Part shown: positions 1-5,436 of the stretch, in pieces | How positions within the stretch are numbered: the stretch's first letter is position 1 | Layout: each line of letters begins with the position of its first letter | NCBI GenBank assembly: GCA_007122815.1 | Contig: SKSV01000435.1 | Location: 1-5,600 of the forward strand | Length of the DNA: 5,600 nt | Direction: 5' to 3' | Source: Trueperaceae bacterium | Lineage (GTDB): Bacteria; Deinococcota; Deinococci; Deinococcales; Trueperaceae | Made by a program: the position numbers and the translations under genes | Notes under the pieces: generated by a model | The model's input: the letters and a program-made list of their open reading frames with translations, nothing else | Database searches by the model: none | Told to the model about the DNA's origin: nothing

Positions 1-2226
1 GACGTGCAACCGCTCTGGTTGGCTGTCACGAGCGAGGTGCCGCATCACGACTTGATGCTCGAGATGCTCGAGCTCCAGGAGCACGGCTACCGGGTGGTCG
101 TGGACCTTCGCAGCCGGGAGGACGCCGGCGCCGCGTTGCTGGAACGTTGTGAAGTGATGGACCAGCGTGTGCTGGCGGTACTGCCGCACGAGGCGCGAGC
201 GGCGTTGCCCGCGGGGCTGAGCGACGAAGCGGTAGCGTCGCTGCTGAGGGAGAGCGAGGGCGGCTTCGGCACGCTCACGGCGCGTGCCCTACGGGAGGCC
301 GGGTTGCCGCGTCAGCTGGTGCCGTCGCCGGACGGCGCCAGGGTCGACGACACGTCAGCCGAGGTCGTCGAGCCGGCGTTGGCGGTCCTCGCGCTGCGGC
401 GCGAAGGCGACCTAGTCGGCGCGCTCGAGCTCGCCGTGCTCCGCGTCCCTCACCTCGTCGAGGACCTACTGCGCCACGCCGGGCCGCGCTACCAGGAGGA
501 GGGCCTGCTGGAGCGCCTGCACGTGCTGCTAAGTGCGGTGCCCGAACCCTACGCGCGCCGCGAGCGGGTGCTGGAGTGGCGCTTGGTGGCGGCTTTGGCG
601 GCTGACGACCTCGGCGCGGTGGCGCCGGAGGTCGACGCCCACCTGCAGGCTCACGCGGCCCCGGCGCTGCGCGCCAGGCGGGCCGGCAACGTACCGCACG
701 CGCGGGGCTTCGCGCTGGCCGAGGAGGCGGTGCAGGCCAAGCGCACGCCGCTGACGCTGTGGCAGTACGGGCGCCTGCACCCCGACCATCACACCGCCGT
801 CGAGCTGTTGCGCGAGAGCGTACAGGTGGCTGAGGACATGGGCTCGCGCTACGAGGTCTCGCGGAACGCCTACACCTTGGCTAGCAAGCTCTCCCATGTC
901 GGCGAGTTCGCGCGGGCTGCCGCGTGGGGTCGGTGGGCCCTCGACGTGTTCGACCAGGACCACCTGCAGGACGGTCCGCGTCGCCTTGCGATCCTGAACG
1001 AGGTGGCGGTGGCGCGCATCCTGAGCGGCGACGTCGCCGGCCTCAGGCAGCTCCTCGAGGACGCCCGGGTGATGGTCGAAGGGAACCTCCCGGGGGTGGC
1101 GACGCGGCTGCGCAGCACGCTCGCCTACCTGGAACTGGCCGAGGGACACGCTGAGGCGGCGCTCGAGCTGCTGGAGACCACCTACCGCACGAGCCCCAGG
1201 CGCACTCGGGCGCGCTACGCATACCAGCTGGTCAGGGTCCTGAACGAGCTCGGTCGGCTGGACGAGGCTGCCGCGGTGGCCGCCGATGCGGTCGAGCTCG
1301 GTGAGGTGGGCGAGCCTCACGAGCGGCTCGAGGGACGTTTGGCGCGCGGTATGGCGCTGGCCTTCGCCGCGGTGAGCGCGGCCGAGGTCCCGCAGGACGG
1401 TCCCGGCCGAGTGGCCAGCGACGACCTCCTGGAGGTGATGCACTCGCGCGAGTGCGTCATGGAGCAACGGCTCAGCGCGGCGTTGAACTACCTGCTGGTC
1501 GCTCAGGGAGCGGTCCACAACCTGCCCGACGAGGTGGCCAGCGTGATGCGGGCGTTGCCGATGACGGCGCTCCGCGTGCTCTCGGGGCCCGCGGAGCGCT
1601 TCGAGGGACTCTGGTCCACCCTGACCAGCGGCGCAGCCGAGCTACAGCTCGGCTTCTTGGGAGGGGCACGCTGCCGCTATCGTGGGGGCTCCATCAGCCT
1701 GCCACCGCGTCTCGCCGAAGCCGCTCTGGCCCTCGCACTGCATCCTGAGGGGATCTCCCGCGACGGCCTGAACGACTTCCTGACACCCGAGGGACAGGCG
1801 GCCTTCTCGCCCGGGGGGATGCGTGGCATGCTGACGCGCCTGCGTGCGCTCCTACCGGTGAGCGACGGCCCCTACCGCTTCACCGTCGGGTACCGCGCGG
1901 ACGTGCTCGAGGCCCGTGCGCACCTCGCGCGCGGGCGTGTGCGTGAGGCGATCACGCTCTTGCGCGGACGACTCCTGCCCGAGAGCGAGGCCCCGGGGGT
2001 CGAGGAGCAGCGCTTGGTCCTGGAGGAGGAGTTGCGCCAAGCCGCGCTGCAGTCGGGTGACCCTGACGCGCTCTACGACCTCGCGGAGCGCCTCGGGGAC
2101 GACATGGAGTGCTGGGAGGCGACCGCCGCCGCCCTCACCGCAGGAGACCCGCGCTTGCCTCTGGCGCGCGCGCGGGTGCGTCGATTGGCAAGCGACTACC
2201 TCCTGCCGGCCGCCGGCCAGGCCTGA
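1..2226 (+). CDS. Large TPR regulator with C-terminal SARP/BTAD-like module, probably 5'-truncated
   Basis: Probable transcriptional regulator of the large SARP/MalT-like kind, acting in the cytoplasm; its effector and target genes are unknown. Numbering is from the first possible start, a GTG at 4. The frame is open to the window edge, so the true start is probably upstream. Residues 1-110 look like the end of a STAND-type ATPase module (a hydrophobic strand, then an LSDEAV...LL...GGFGTL lid-like segment), but no Walker A is present. Residues about 120-530 are helical and TPR-like, clearest at 250-330 and 373-432 (LNELGRLDEAAAVAADAVEL). Residues 547-630 resemble a SARP winged helix: strand LQLGFLGG, then ISLPPR, ALALHPEGISRDGLNDFL, RGMLTRLRALLP and a closing YRFTVGY hairpin. 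Residues 635-735 are helical and BTAD-like. In classical SARPs the DNA-binding domain is N-terminal, so the order here is reversed. The 3' end overlaps the small minus ORF by 31 bp. Sure of coding; moderately sure of family. Confidence 0.85.
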   Translation, partial: DVQPLWLAVTSEVPHHDLMLEMLELQEHGYRVVVDLRSREDAGAALLERCEVMDQRVLAVLPHEARAALPAGLSDEAVASLLRESEGGFGTLTARALREAGLPRQLVPSPDGARVDDTSAEVVEPALAVLALRREGDLVGALELAVLRVPHLVEDLLRHAGPRYQEEGLLERLHVLLSAVPEPYARRERVLEWRLVAALAADDLGAVAPEVDAHLQAHAAPALRARRAGNVPHARGFALAEEAVQAKRTPLTLWQYGRLHPDHHTAVELLRESVQVAEDMGSRYEVSRNAYTLASKLSHVGEFARAAAWGRWALDVFDQDHLQDGPRRLAILNEVAVARILSGDVAGLRQLLEDARVMVEGNLPGVATRLRSTLAYLELAEGHAEAALELLETTYRTSPRRTRARYAYQLVRVLNELGRLDEAAAVAADAVELGEVGEPHERLEGRLARGMALAFAAVSAAEVPQDGPGRVASDDLLEVMHSRECVMEQRLSAALNYLLVAQGAVHNLPDEVASVMRALPMTALRVLSGPAERFEGLWSTLTSGAAELQLGFLGGARCRYRGGSISLPPRLAEAALALALHPEGISRDGLNDFLTPEGQAAFSPGGMRGMLTRLRALLPVSDGPYRFTVGYRADVLEARAHLARGRVREAITLLRGRLLPESEAPGVEEQRLVLEEELRQAALQSGDPDALYDLAERLGDDMECWEATAAALTAGDPRLPLARARVRRLASDYLLPAAGQA

Positions 2227-2417
2227 GGCAGGTGTTCTTCGCGCGAGTGGTTGCGGCCGTCTGGGGCCCCACCATTGGCGTCCAGGTAGGCGAGTAGAGC
2301 CGACTGAGGCAGGCCCAATCGCCCTGCGATGACGGCTCCTCCATCTTCTCGCGATCGCGTCTCGGTGGGAGCAAGTTGATGGAATCTCGGTGCCACCGGC
2401 GGGAAGGTCGTGGACAT
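2196..2417 (-). CDS. Small putative HTH protein (73 aa), convergent with the large regulator
   Basis: Unrecognised small ORF. The ATG at 2417 follows a near-perfect Shine-Dalgarno, AGGAGGT at 2429-2423, five bases upstream, which is the main reason to take it as real. Residues 29-48 (VIAGRLGLPQSALLAYLDAN) fit the pattern of a helix-turn-helix of the resolvase or small-regulator type: IA..LG as first helix and turn, then a recognition-like helix. Residues 1-28 are proline-rich and polar, and 50-73 are charged and low in hydrophobics, as if the tail were not folded. The last 31 bp run into the 3' end of the large plus-strand gene, so that tail may be read-through after a lost stop or a deletion. 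It could be a genuine small DNA-binding protein, the remnant of a longer gene, or chance. There is a TATAGT at 2505-2500 on this strand, about 85 bases upstream, but no convincing -35 box. Confidence 0.42.
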   Translation of the reverse strand: MSTTFPPVAPRFHQLAPTETRSREDGGAVIAGRLGLPQSALLAYLDANGGAPDGRNHSREEHLPQAWPAAGRR

Positions 2418-2422
2418 GCGAC

Positions 2423-2429
2423 ACCTCCT
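2423..2429 (-). promoter_or_regulatory. Ribosome binding site of the small HTH-like ORF
   Basis: AGGAGGT on the minus strand, with five bases (GTCGC) before the ATG at 2417. It is the best Shine-Dalgarno match in the window and decides both the strand and the start of the 73-residue ORF. Confidence 0.5.
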
Positions 2430-2541
2430 GCTGGTTGGGACGCCTTAGCGCCCAGCGCCCCAGCAACGCCTCATGCGGTACCGGGGCTACGTGATCAAGA
2501 CTATAGCTCCTGACCCTGAAGCTTGGATTAGTGTACCGGCG

Positions 2542-2557
2542 TCTCCGAGCCCGGAGG
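2542..2557. repeat. Short inverted repeat (hairpin)
   Basis: CTCCG at 2543-2547 pairs with CGGAG at 2552-2556 around the loop AGCC. A T-G wobble pair (2542/2557) can extend the stem. No T-run follows, so it is not a typical intrinsic terminator. It is the first of three hairpins before the secreted-protein gene. Confidence 0.45.
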
Positions 2558-2563
2558 TCATCG

Positions 2564-2588
2564 CGAGAGAACGTTCGGGACGCTCTCG
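2564..2588. repeat. Nine-pair bulged hairpin
   Basis: CGAGAG at 2564-2569 pairs with CTCTCG at 2583-2588. Inside it, after an unpaired AA, CGT at 2572-2574 pairs with ACG at 2580-2582 around the loop TCGGG. The result is a nine-pair stem with a two-base bulge, starting seven bases after the preceding hairpin. It could be leader RNA structure of the downstream gene, a small RNA element, or a terminator-like remnant without a T-run. Confidence 0.5.
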
Positions 2589-2671
2589 GTGAGGGCGGCT
2601 CGGGTAGCTACGGATGAGACCTCACGTCTGCATCACGGGCGGGTAACGCAGCGCGTAGCAGCATCCACACA

Positions 2672-2689
2672 GGCGGGCACCAACCCGCC
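2672..2689. repeat. Hairpin just upstream of the secreted-protein gene's ribosome site
   Basis: GGCGGG at 2672-2677 pairs with CCCGCC at 2684-2689 around the loop CACCAA. The 3' arm ends eight bases before the GGAGGAG ribosome binding site, so in mRNA it would stand beside the initiation region without hiding it. Confidence 0.45.
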
Positions 2690-2697
2690 CCGATCGT

Positions 2698-2704
2698 GGA
2701 GGAG
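2698..2704 (+). promoter_or_regulatory. Ribosome binding site that sets the start at 2708
   Basis: GGAGGAG lies three bases before the ATG at 2708 (five bases from GGAGG). The in-frame GTG at 2696 sits inside this site and has no ribosome site of its own, so the ATG at 2708 is the likely start. Confidence 0.8.
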
Positions 2705-2707
2705 ATC

Positions 2708-3235
2708 ATGAAAGACTTCGCTTCGTTCACTCGTCCGTTCGCCGTCCTCGCCGCCCTCATGTTGGTGGCCACGCCCCTCGCATTCGCTGCCGACGCACGT
2801 CTGGTCGTCGATCCCGCGATCTACGACGTCGAGCTGCCCGACGAGGGCCCCGAGCACGCCGGCATAACACTCGCCTTCAACGGCTCGTTCCTCGAGGTGC
2901 ACGTCATCGAGTCCGGTGCCGGGAACCTCCCCGACGTCAACCTCGGCTTCACCGGAGAGACCCCTCGCACGCGTCCGTTCTCCCAGGTCGACTTGAGCGC
3001 CGTGGTCGAGCGCAGCCCGAAGCTGCAGACCTGGATCGGAGGGGTGATCCTGGAGCACCGGAACACCAACGTCCTGGCAGTGAAGAGCGCGTACGCTAGC
3101 GCCCTCGCCGACCTCGGCTTCACGCTGAGCGACGCCTCGACGCGCACGCGTTGGCAGTTCACCAACGGTGTCGAGTCCATGCACGTGAACGTCGTCCCGG
3201 AGGGGAAGAACGTGATCACGTACGTGGGCCGGTGA
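2708..3235 (+). CDS. Secreted protein of unknown function (175 aa)
   Basis: Exported protein that I do not recognise. A Sec signal peptide is clear: basic/polar start MKDFASFTRPF, hydrophobic core about residues 11-22, and an AFA motif at 25-27 with cleavage after residue 27 or 28. The mature part is about 147 residues, cysteine-free and mixed alpha/beta by appearance. Its first half has alternating hydrophobics (ITLAFNGSFLEVHVIES). The C-terminal half has a helix (SAYASALADLGFTL) followed by strand-like segments (RWQFTNGVESMHVNVVP, NVITYVGR). There is no lipobox, anchor or catalytic motif, so a free periplasmic or extracellular protein is likely. The ATG at 2708 is preferred over the GTG at 2696 because of the ribosome binding site. 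The gene stands alone: a structured non-coding region precedes it and a strong intrinsic terminator starts 26 bases after the stop, so it is probably monocistronic. Confidence 0.85.
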   Translation: MKDFASFTRPFAVLAALMLVATPLAFAADARLVVDPAIYDVELPDEGPEHAGITLAFNGSFLEVHVIESGAGNLPDVNLGFTGETPRTRPFSQVDLSAVVERSPKLQTWIGGVILEHRNTNVLAVKSAYASALADLGFTLSDASTRTRWQFTNGVESMHVNVVPEGKNVITYVGR

Positions 3236-3261
3236 TCGAGGGCGTTCAGAGGGCAAGCCAG

Positions 3262-3296
3262 GCTCGGGGGGCCGTGAAAGCGGCCTCCCGAGCTTT
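3262..3296 (+). terminator. Rho-independent terminator of the secreted-protein gene
   Basis: A 13-pair stem: 3262-3274 (GCTCGGGGGGCCG) pairs with 3281-3293 (CGGCCTCCCGAGC), with one G-T wobble and the loop TGAAAG, followed directly by TTT. The T-run is short, but the stem is long and GC-rich. It lies 26 bases after the stop at 3235, and the next plus-strand gene starts about 105 bases later, so the two genes are transcribed separately. Confidence 0.8.
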
Positions 3297-3328
3297 CGTG
3301 TGGGTAGCGCTCGCGGAGGCCGCGACAG

Positions 3329-3356
3329 TAGTTTTTCATCGAAGATGCGCTAGGGT
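3329..3356 (+). promoter_or_regulatory. Weak candidate promoter for the small lipoprotein gene
   Basis: After the terminator there is a locally AT-richer stretch with TAGTTT at 3329-3334, a 16-base gap and TAGGGT at 3351-3356, which fits only the TAnnnT core of a -10 box. Position rather than match quality supports it: a new promoter is expected between the terminator and the gene at 3401. Confidence 0.25.
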
Positions 3357-3400
3357 CAGAATCAAGCCCCTAGACGTGAGCATTCCGGAAGGGAGCCAGC

Positions 3401-3754
3401 ATGTTCGCCCGCTACAAGAACCCCTCGACGATCCTGATCGCCATCGCACTGGGACTGGGTCTCACCCTCAGCGCCTGTGGCGGAGGTGGTATCGGCCAAG
3501 AAGATGTCGACGCCATCCGCGCACAACTCGAGGCGGTCGAGGAGCGCCTCGACGAGGTGCACGCTCTCCTCGTGAGCGCGGACGGTGAGATCGAAGGCAA
3601 CGGCGTCGAGCTCGTCGGTGAAGCACAGCAAGAGCTCGAGGCGAGCCGAGACGCGCTCGCGGAGGTCTTGGCCGAACTCGAGCCGCCACCCCCGCCGCCT
3701 GAGCCTGACCCGGCGACGGCGCCTGGTGGACTGCCGGCCGATCCCGGCTTCTGA
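3401..3754 (+). CDS. Small coiled-coil lipoprotein with proline-rich tail (117 aa)
   Basis: Predicted lipoprotein of unknown function, anchored in the cell envelope. A basic start (MFARYKN) and a hydrophobic segment at 9-22 lead to the lipobox LSAC at residues 23-26. Cys26 would carry the lipid, and CGGGG gives a flexible linker. Residues 33-93 are strongly helical and acidic with heptad-like hydrophobics (VDAIRAQLEAVEERLDEVHA, then QQELEASRDALAEVLAELE), a likely coiled coil with a break near GEIEGNG at 62-68. Six prolines at 95-100 start a Pro/Ala/Gly tail ending in GF. The shape (lipid anchor, helical rod, proline tail) recalls small structural envelope lipoproteins, but no family is recognised. 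Start: ATG at 3401 with AGGGAG at 3390-3395, five bases upstream. It converges on the minus operon with only 29 bases between stops. Confidence 0.87.
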   Translation: MFARYKNPSTILIAIALGLGLTLSACGGGGIGQEDVDAIRAQLEAVEERLDEVHALLVSADGEIEGNGVELVGEAQQELEASRDALAEVLAELEPPPPPPEPDPATAPGGLPADPGF

Positions 3755-3776
3755 GCTGAGCTCCTGACATGGCCTC

Positions 3777-3792
3777 GAGCGCCTCAGCGCTC
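3777..3792. repeat. Hairpin over the stop codon of the minus-strand lipoprotein gene
   Basis: GAGCGC at 3777-3782 and GCGCTC at 3787-3792 form a perfect six-pair stem with the loop CTCA, which holds part of the minus-strand stop (3784-3786). It lies in the tight junction between two convergent genes. With no T-run on either strand, a terminator role is only possible. Confidence 0.4.
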
Positions 3793-4683
3793 CAGCGCGG
3801 CCTCGTCCCATCCTTCGAGGAACGCTAACCAAGCGACCTCCGCGTCTGCCAGCGTCACGCCGAGGTGGTGCGCGAACGCCAACGCCACCTCGGCGGCGCT
3901 GCGCGCTTCGTTGGCGTCGTCGAAGAACGATCGAAGTGCTGCGATGCGCTCGTGGTCCTGGTGCCCGGGCCCCAGCAGGTAGGTGGTGAACGAACCCGCC
4001 ATCGGGTACGACACGCCATCGTCGAGCGCGCCCCAGGATCGGTTGCCGTGCACCACATCGGTGAGTGGCGGGAGGTCGCCGGCCAGGTGCGCGTCCTGTG
4101 CCCAGGCGTGGACGGAGCGTCCTTGCCAGGTACCCATCCGGATGGGCCTTCCGTCTACCCCGGCCTCCCCGAAGTAGACCTCGGGCCAGGTGTAGTACAT
4201 GGCGATGCCCTCGAGCCAGAAGTTCGCTAGGCGCAGGGGCCGGCCTGGCGGCGCCGTGAGCACGTGTGCGACCTCGTGGGCGTCGGATGCGTAGATGCTC
4301 ACGACGGCGTCGCGGTCGATCACGGCGCGGCCGGTCATGTCCCAACCCGTCTTGGCGCGCAGCGTCTCCCTGTCGGCGAAGGCGTAGTAGTGGAGTTCGT
4401 CTGGCACGCGCCACTGGGGTCCGATGTCGGCGAGGAACGACTCTAGGCGTGCGACCGCGACCTCCGGGTCCCGCTCGGGTCCGCTGTTGGCCAGCTTGTA
4501 GTAGCGGACGGTGGGACCGCTGGCGACCAGTTGCCAGTCCCCCTTCGGTAGGGTGCTCAGTGGGTTCGGAGTGCAGGCCGTCAGTAGCAGCGCCAGCGCC
4601 GTAGCGAACGCAGCCGCACTGCAGAGGGCCCGTACCCCCGGACGTGACCCTGCGCGATCGCGTGCGTGCTTCGCGACGGCCAT
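3784..4683 (-). CDS. Lipoprotein with zinc-metallopeptidase (peptidase MA/gluzincin-like) domain (299 aa)
   Basis: Probable surface-anchored zinc peptidase or a relative of one. The basic N-terminus (to residue about 19), the hydrophobic segment 22-36 and the lipobox LTAC (34-37) predict a lipoprotein with Cys37 lipidated. The domain carries HEVAH at 136-140, a HExxH with His136 and His140 as zinc ligands and Glu137 as catalytic base. FWLEGIAMYY at 155-164 supplies Glu158 as a likely third ligand, 17 residues after His140, as in gluzincins. A further motif, SYPMAGSFTTYLL (225-237), matches the Y...gsF..YL segment of peptidase MA-like proteins. All key residues are intact, so it may be active; the substrate is unknown. 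The start ATG at 4683 shares a base with the upstream gene's stop (TGATG) and has no ribosome site, so it is probably translated by coupling to the membrane-protein gene. The long n-region is slightly unusual. Confidence 0.88.
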   Translation of the reverse strand: MAVAKHARDRAGSRPGVRALCSAAAFATALALLLTACTPNPLSTLPKGDWQLVASGPTVRYYKLANSGPERDPEVAVARLESFLADIGPQWRVPDELHYYAFADRETLRAKTGWDMTGRAVIDRDAVVSIYASDAHEVAHVLTAPPGRPLRLANFWLEGIAMYYTWPEVYFGEAGVDGRPIRMGTWQGRSVHAWAQDAHLAGDLPPLTDVVHGNRSWGALDDGVSYPMAGSFTTYLLGPGHQDHERIAALRSFFDDANEARSAAEVALAFAHHLGVTLADAEVAWLAFLEGWDEAALER

Positions 4684-5144
4684 CAGAACACGAACCAGGC
4701 GGCGGCCGCTCCCATGAGGACCGCGTACAACACGGCCTCGATCTGCGTCGGCCAGAAGGCGCGCCGGACTATGTGCCCCTTCATGTAGAGCAGTCCCTCG
4801 ATGTTGTTCGAGAAGGGCGTAGCTGCCGCCAGGTCGGTGTAGACGTACATGAGCCCGGCCATGAAGAGGAACTGGATCACCGCGCTCTGTTCACCCAGGG
4901 CGCCGAGAACCGGGTACAGCACGATGGACATCAGCAGCGCGCGCCCGACCTGGGTCGGGACGAGCAGCAGGCCGTTCCGGCGCCGTTCGGCTTCGTCGGT
5001 CATGTCCCGCAGGAACGCTCCGTAGAGCGAGCCGTCGCCGCCGTGCCAGCTCTTGTAGACGAGCGGGTACGTGACCGCGCCGGCAGCGACGTACGCCACC
5101 AGATGGGCGAGCACGAAGTACCCCGTGAAGGTCAGGTGTTCCAC
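4683..5144 (-). CDS. Four-helix integral membrane protein, conserved-hypothetical type (153 aa)
   Basis: Membrane protein of unknown function. Four hydrophobic segments are visible: about 8-30 (GYFVLAHLVAYVAAGAVTYP), 64-84 (RALLMSIVLYPVLGALG), 88-107 (AVIQFLFMAGLMYVYTDLAA) and 133-153 (IEAVLYAVLMGAAAAWFVF). Between helices 1 and 2 lies a charged loop (LRDMTDEAERRRNG, about 45-58). Between helices 3 and 4 lies TPFSNNIEGLLYMKGHIVRR, which looks like a conserved motif rather than random loop. The start is GTG at 5144, six bases after GGAGGAG (5157-5151). It is the first gene of a two-gene operon; its TGA overlaps the ATG of the lipoprotein peptidase gene by one base, suggesting joint production and perhaps a joint role at the membrane. 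No transporter or enzyme motif is recognised. Confidence 0.85.
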   Translation of the reverse strand: MEHLTFTGYFVLAHLVAYVAAGAVTYPLVYKSWHGGDGSLYGAFLRDMTDEAERRRNGLLLVPTQVGRALLMSIVLYPVLGALGEQSAVIQFLFMAGLMYVYTDLAAATPFSNNIEGLLYMKGHIVRRAFWPTQIEAVLYAVLMGAAAAWFVF

Positions 5145-5150
5145 GGTCGT

Positions 5151-5157
5151 CTCCTCC
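5151..5157 (-). promoter_or_regulatory. Ribosome binding site of the four-helix membrane protein gene
   Basis: GGAGGAG on the minus strand, six bases before the GTG at 5144. It supports the GTG start in a frame with no competing ATG nearby. Confidence 0.75.
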
Positions 5158-5172
5158 AGATGCAGCCACTAC

Positions 5173-5203
5173 GGTTCCGGCCGCCCGGTGAACCGGGGCG
5201 GTC
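5173..5203. repeat. Inverted repeat / hairpin upstream of the minus operon
   Basis: Two overlapping symmetries. GGTTC at 5173-5177 and GAACC at 5190-5194 are separated by 12 bases, an operator-like layout. Alternatively, 5179-5188 (GGCCGCCCGG) folds with 5193-5203 around the loop TGAA, giving a ten-pair stem with one bulged G and one wobble. It lies roughly 30-60 bases before the GTG of the membrane-protein gene, so it could be a regulator site, leader RNA structure, or GC-rich coincidence. Confidence 0.4.
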
Positions 5204-5339
5204 CAGGCACCATCCAAGCCTCGTTCGCCTCGCCTCTTTGATGCCAGAGACGTACGTACCCGTGCCGTTTGGGCGTCAGGGTCGCGGGGCTTGGTGGAGC
5301 CGGCTGCGCGAGCCGTTAGGCCGTGTTGGTGCAACTGGC

Positions 5340-5368
5340 TTGACGATTGGGTCCGTGCCGCCTAAACT
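5340..5368 (+). promoter_or_regulatory. Sigma-70-type promoter of the right-hand membrane protein gene
   Basis: TTGACG at 5340-5345 (five of six to TTGACA), an exact 17-base spacer, and TAAACT at 5363-5368 (TAnnnT core). It is the best promoter match in the window and points to the gene at 5437. Transcription should start near 5375, giving a leader of about 60 bases. Confidence 0.75.
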
Positions 5369-5436
5369 ACGACACAATCATCCAGGTATGTCTGTCGAGC
5401 GATCACCGGGCGCGTAGGGGAGGGCGCACCATCACC

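Larger units (their letters stand above)
2418..2697. other. Intergenic region without a recognised gene; holds three hairpins
   Basis: About 280 bases between the small minus ORF and the secreted-protein gene. I see no supported ORF, tRNA or known riboswitch here. It contains the ribosome binding site and probable leader of the minus ORF (near 2420-2505) and three inverted repeats at 2542-2557, 2564-2588 and 2672-2689. A promoter for the downstream secreted-protein gene must lie here or further upstream, but I found no convincing -35/-10 pair. Confidence 0.6.
5145..5436. other. Divergent intergenic region
   Basis: 292 bases between the minus operon and the right-hand plus gene, with no supported gene. 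It holds the ribosome site of the minus operon, a strong inverted repeat (5173-5203), a GTACGTAC palindrome (5252-5259) and the promoter of the plus gene (5340-5368). I found no convincing promoter for the minus operon. A CTGACG box (5278-5273) and TACGTA (5257-5252) face that way, but only 15 bases separate them. Confidence 0.7.

Noticed and set aside
529..1518. Long open frame of 329 codons on the minus strand inside the regulator gene
   Set aside because: It is antisense to a well-supported TPR gene. Its translation is low-complexity, rich in Arg/His/Gln/Val without domains, as expected from a shadow frame in GC-rich DNA.
2260..2275. GGGGCCCC palindrome shortly after the regulator gene as a terminator
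   Set aside because: There is no room for a loop, no extended stem and no T-run.
2223..2313. Direct repeat CTGAGGCAGG at 2223-2232 and 2304-2313
   Set aside because: Ten bases, no flanking inverted repeats and no mobile gene between the copies; not enough to call an insertion footprint.
2633..3256. Open frames on the minus strand opposite the secreted-protein gene
   Set aside because: The plus strand has a clear signal peptide, ribosome site and terminator. The minus frames show no domain and no ribosome site.
3362..4414. Open frame of 350 codons on the minus strand across the small lipoprotein gene and into the peptidase gene
   Set aside because: The translation is extremely arginine-rich and spans two genes with clear lipoboxes in other frames. 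It is a GC-driven shadow.
2350..4662. Two copies of the palindrome CGCGATCGCG (2350-2359 and 4653-4662), resembling the HIP1 core
   Set aside because: Two copies in GC-rich DNA, one of them inside a coding region, are too few to argue for an iterated element or a site-specific system.
4644..5417. Open frame of 257 codons on the plus strand opposite the membrane-protein gene
   Set aside because: It is antisense to a four-helix protein with a strong ribosome site, its own start lacks one, and it runs through the divergent promoter region.
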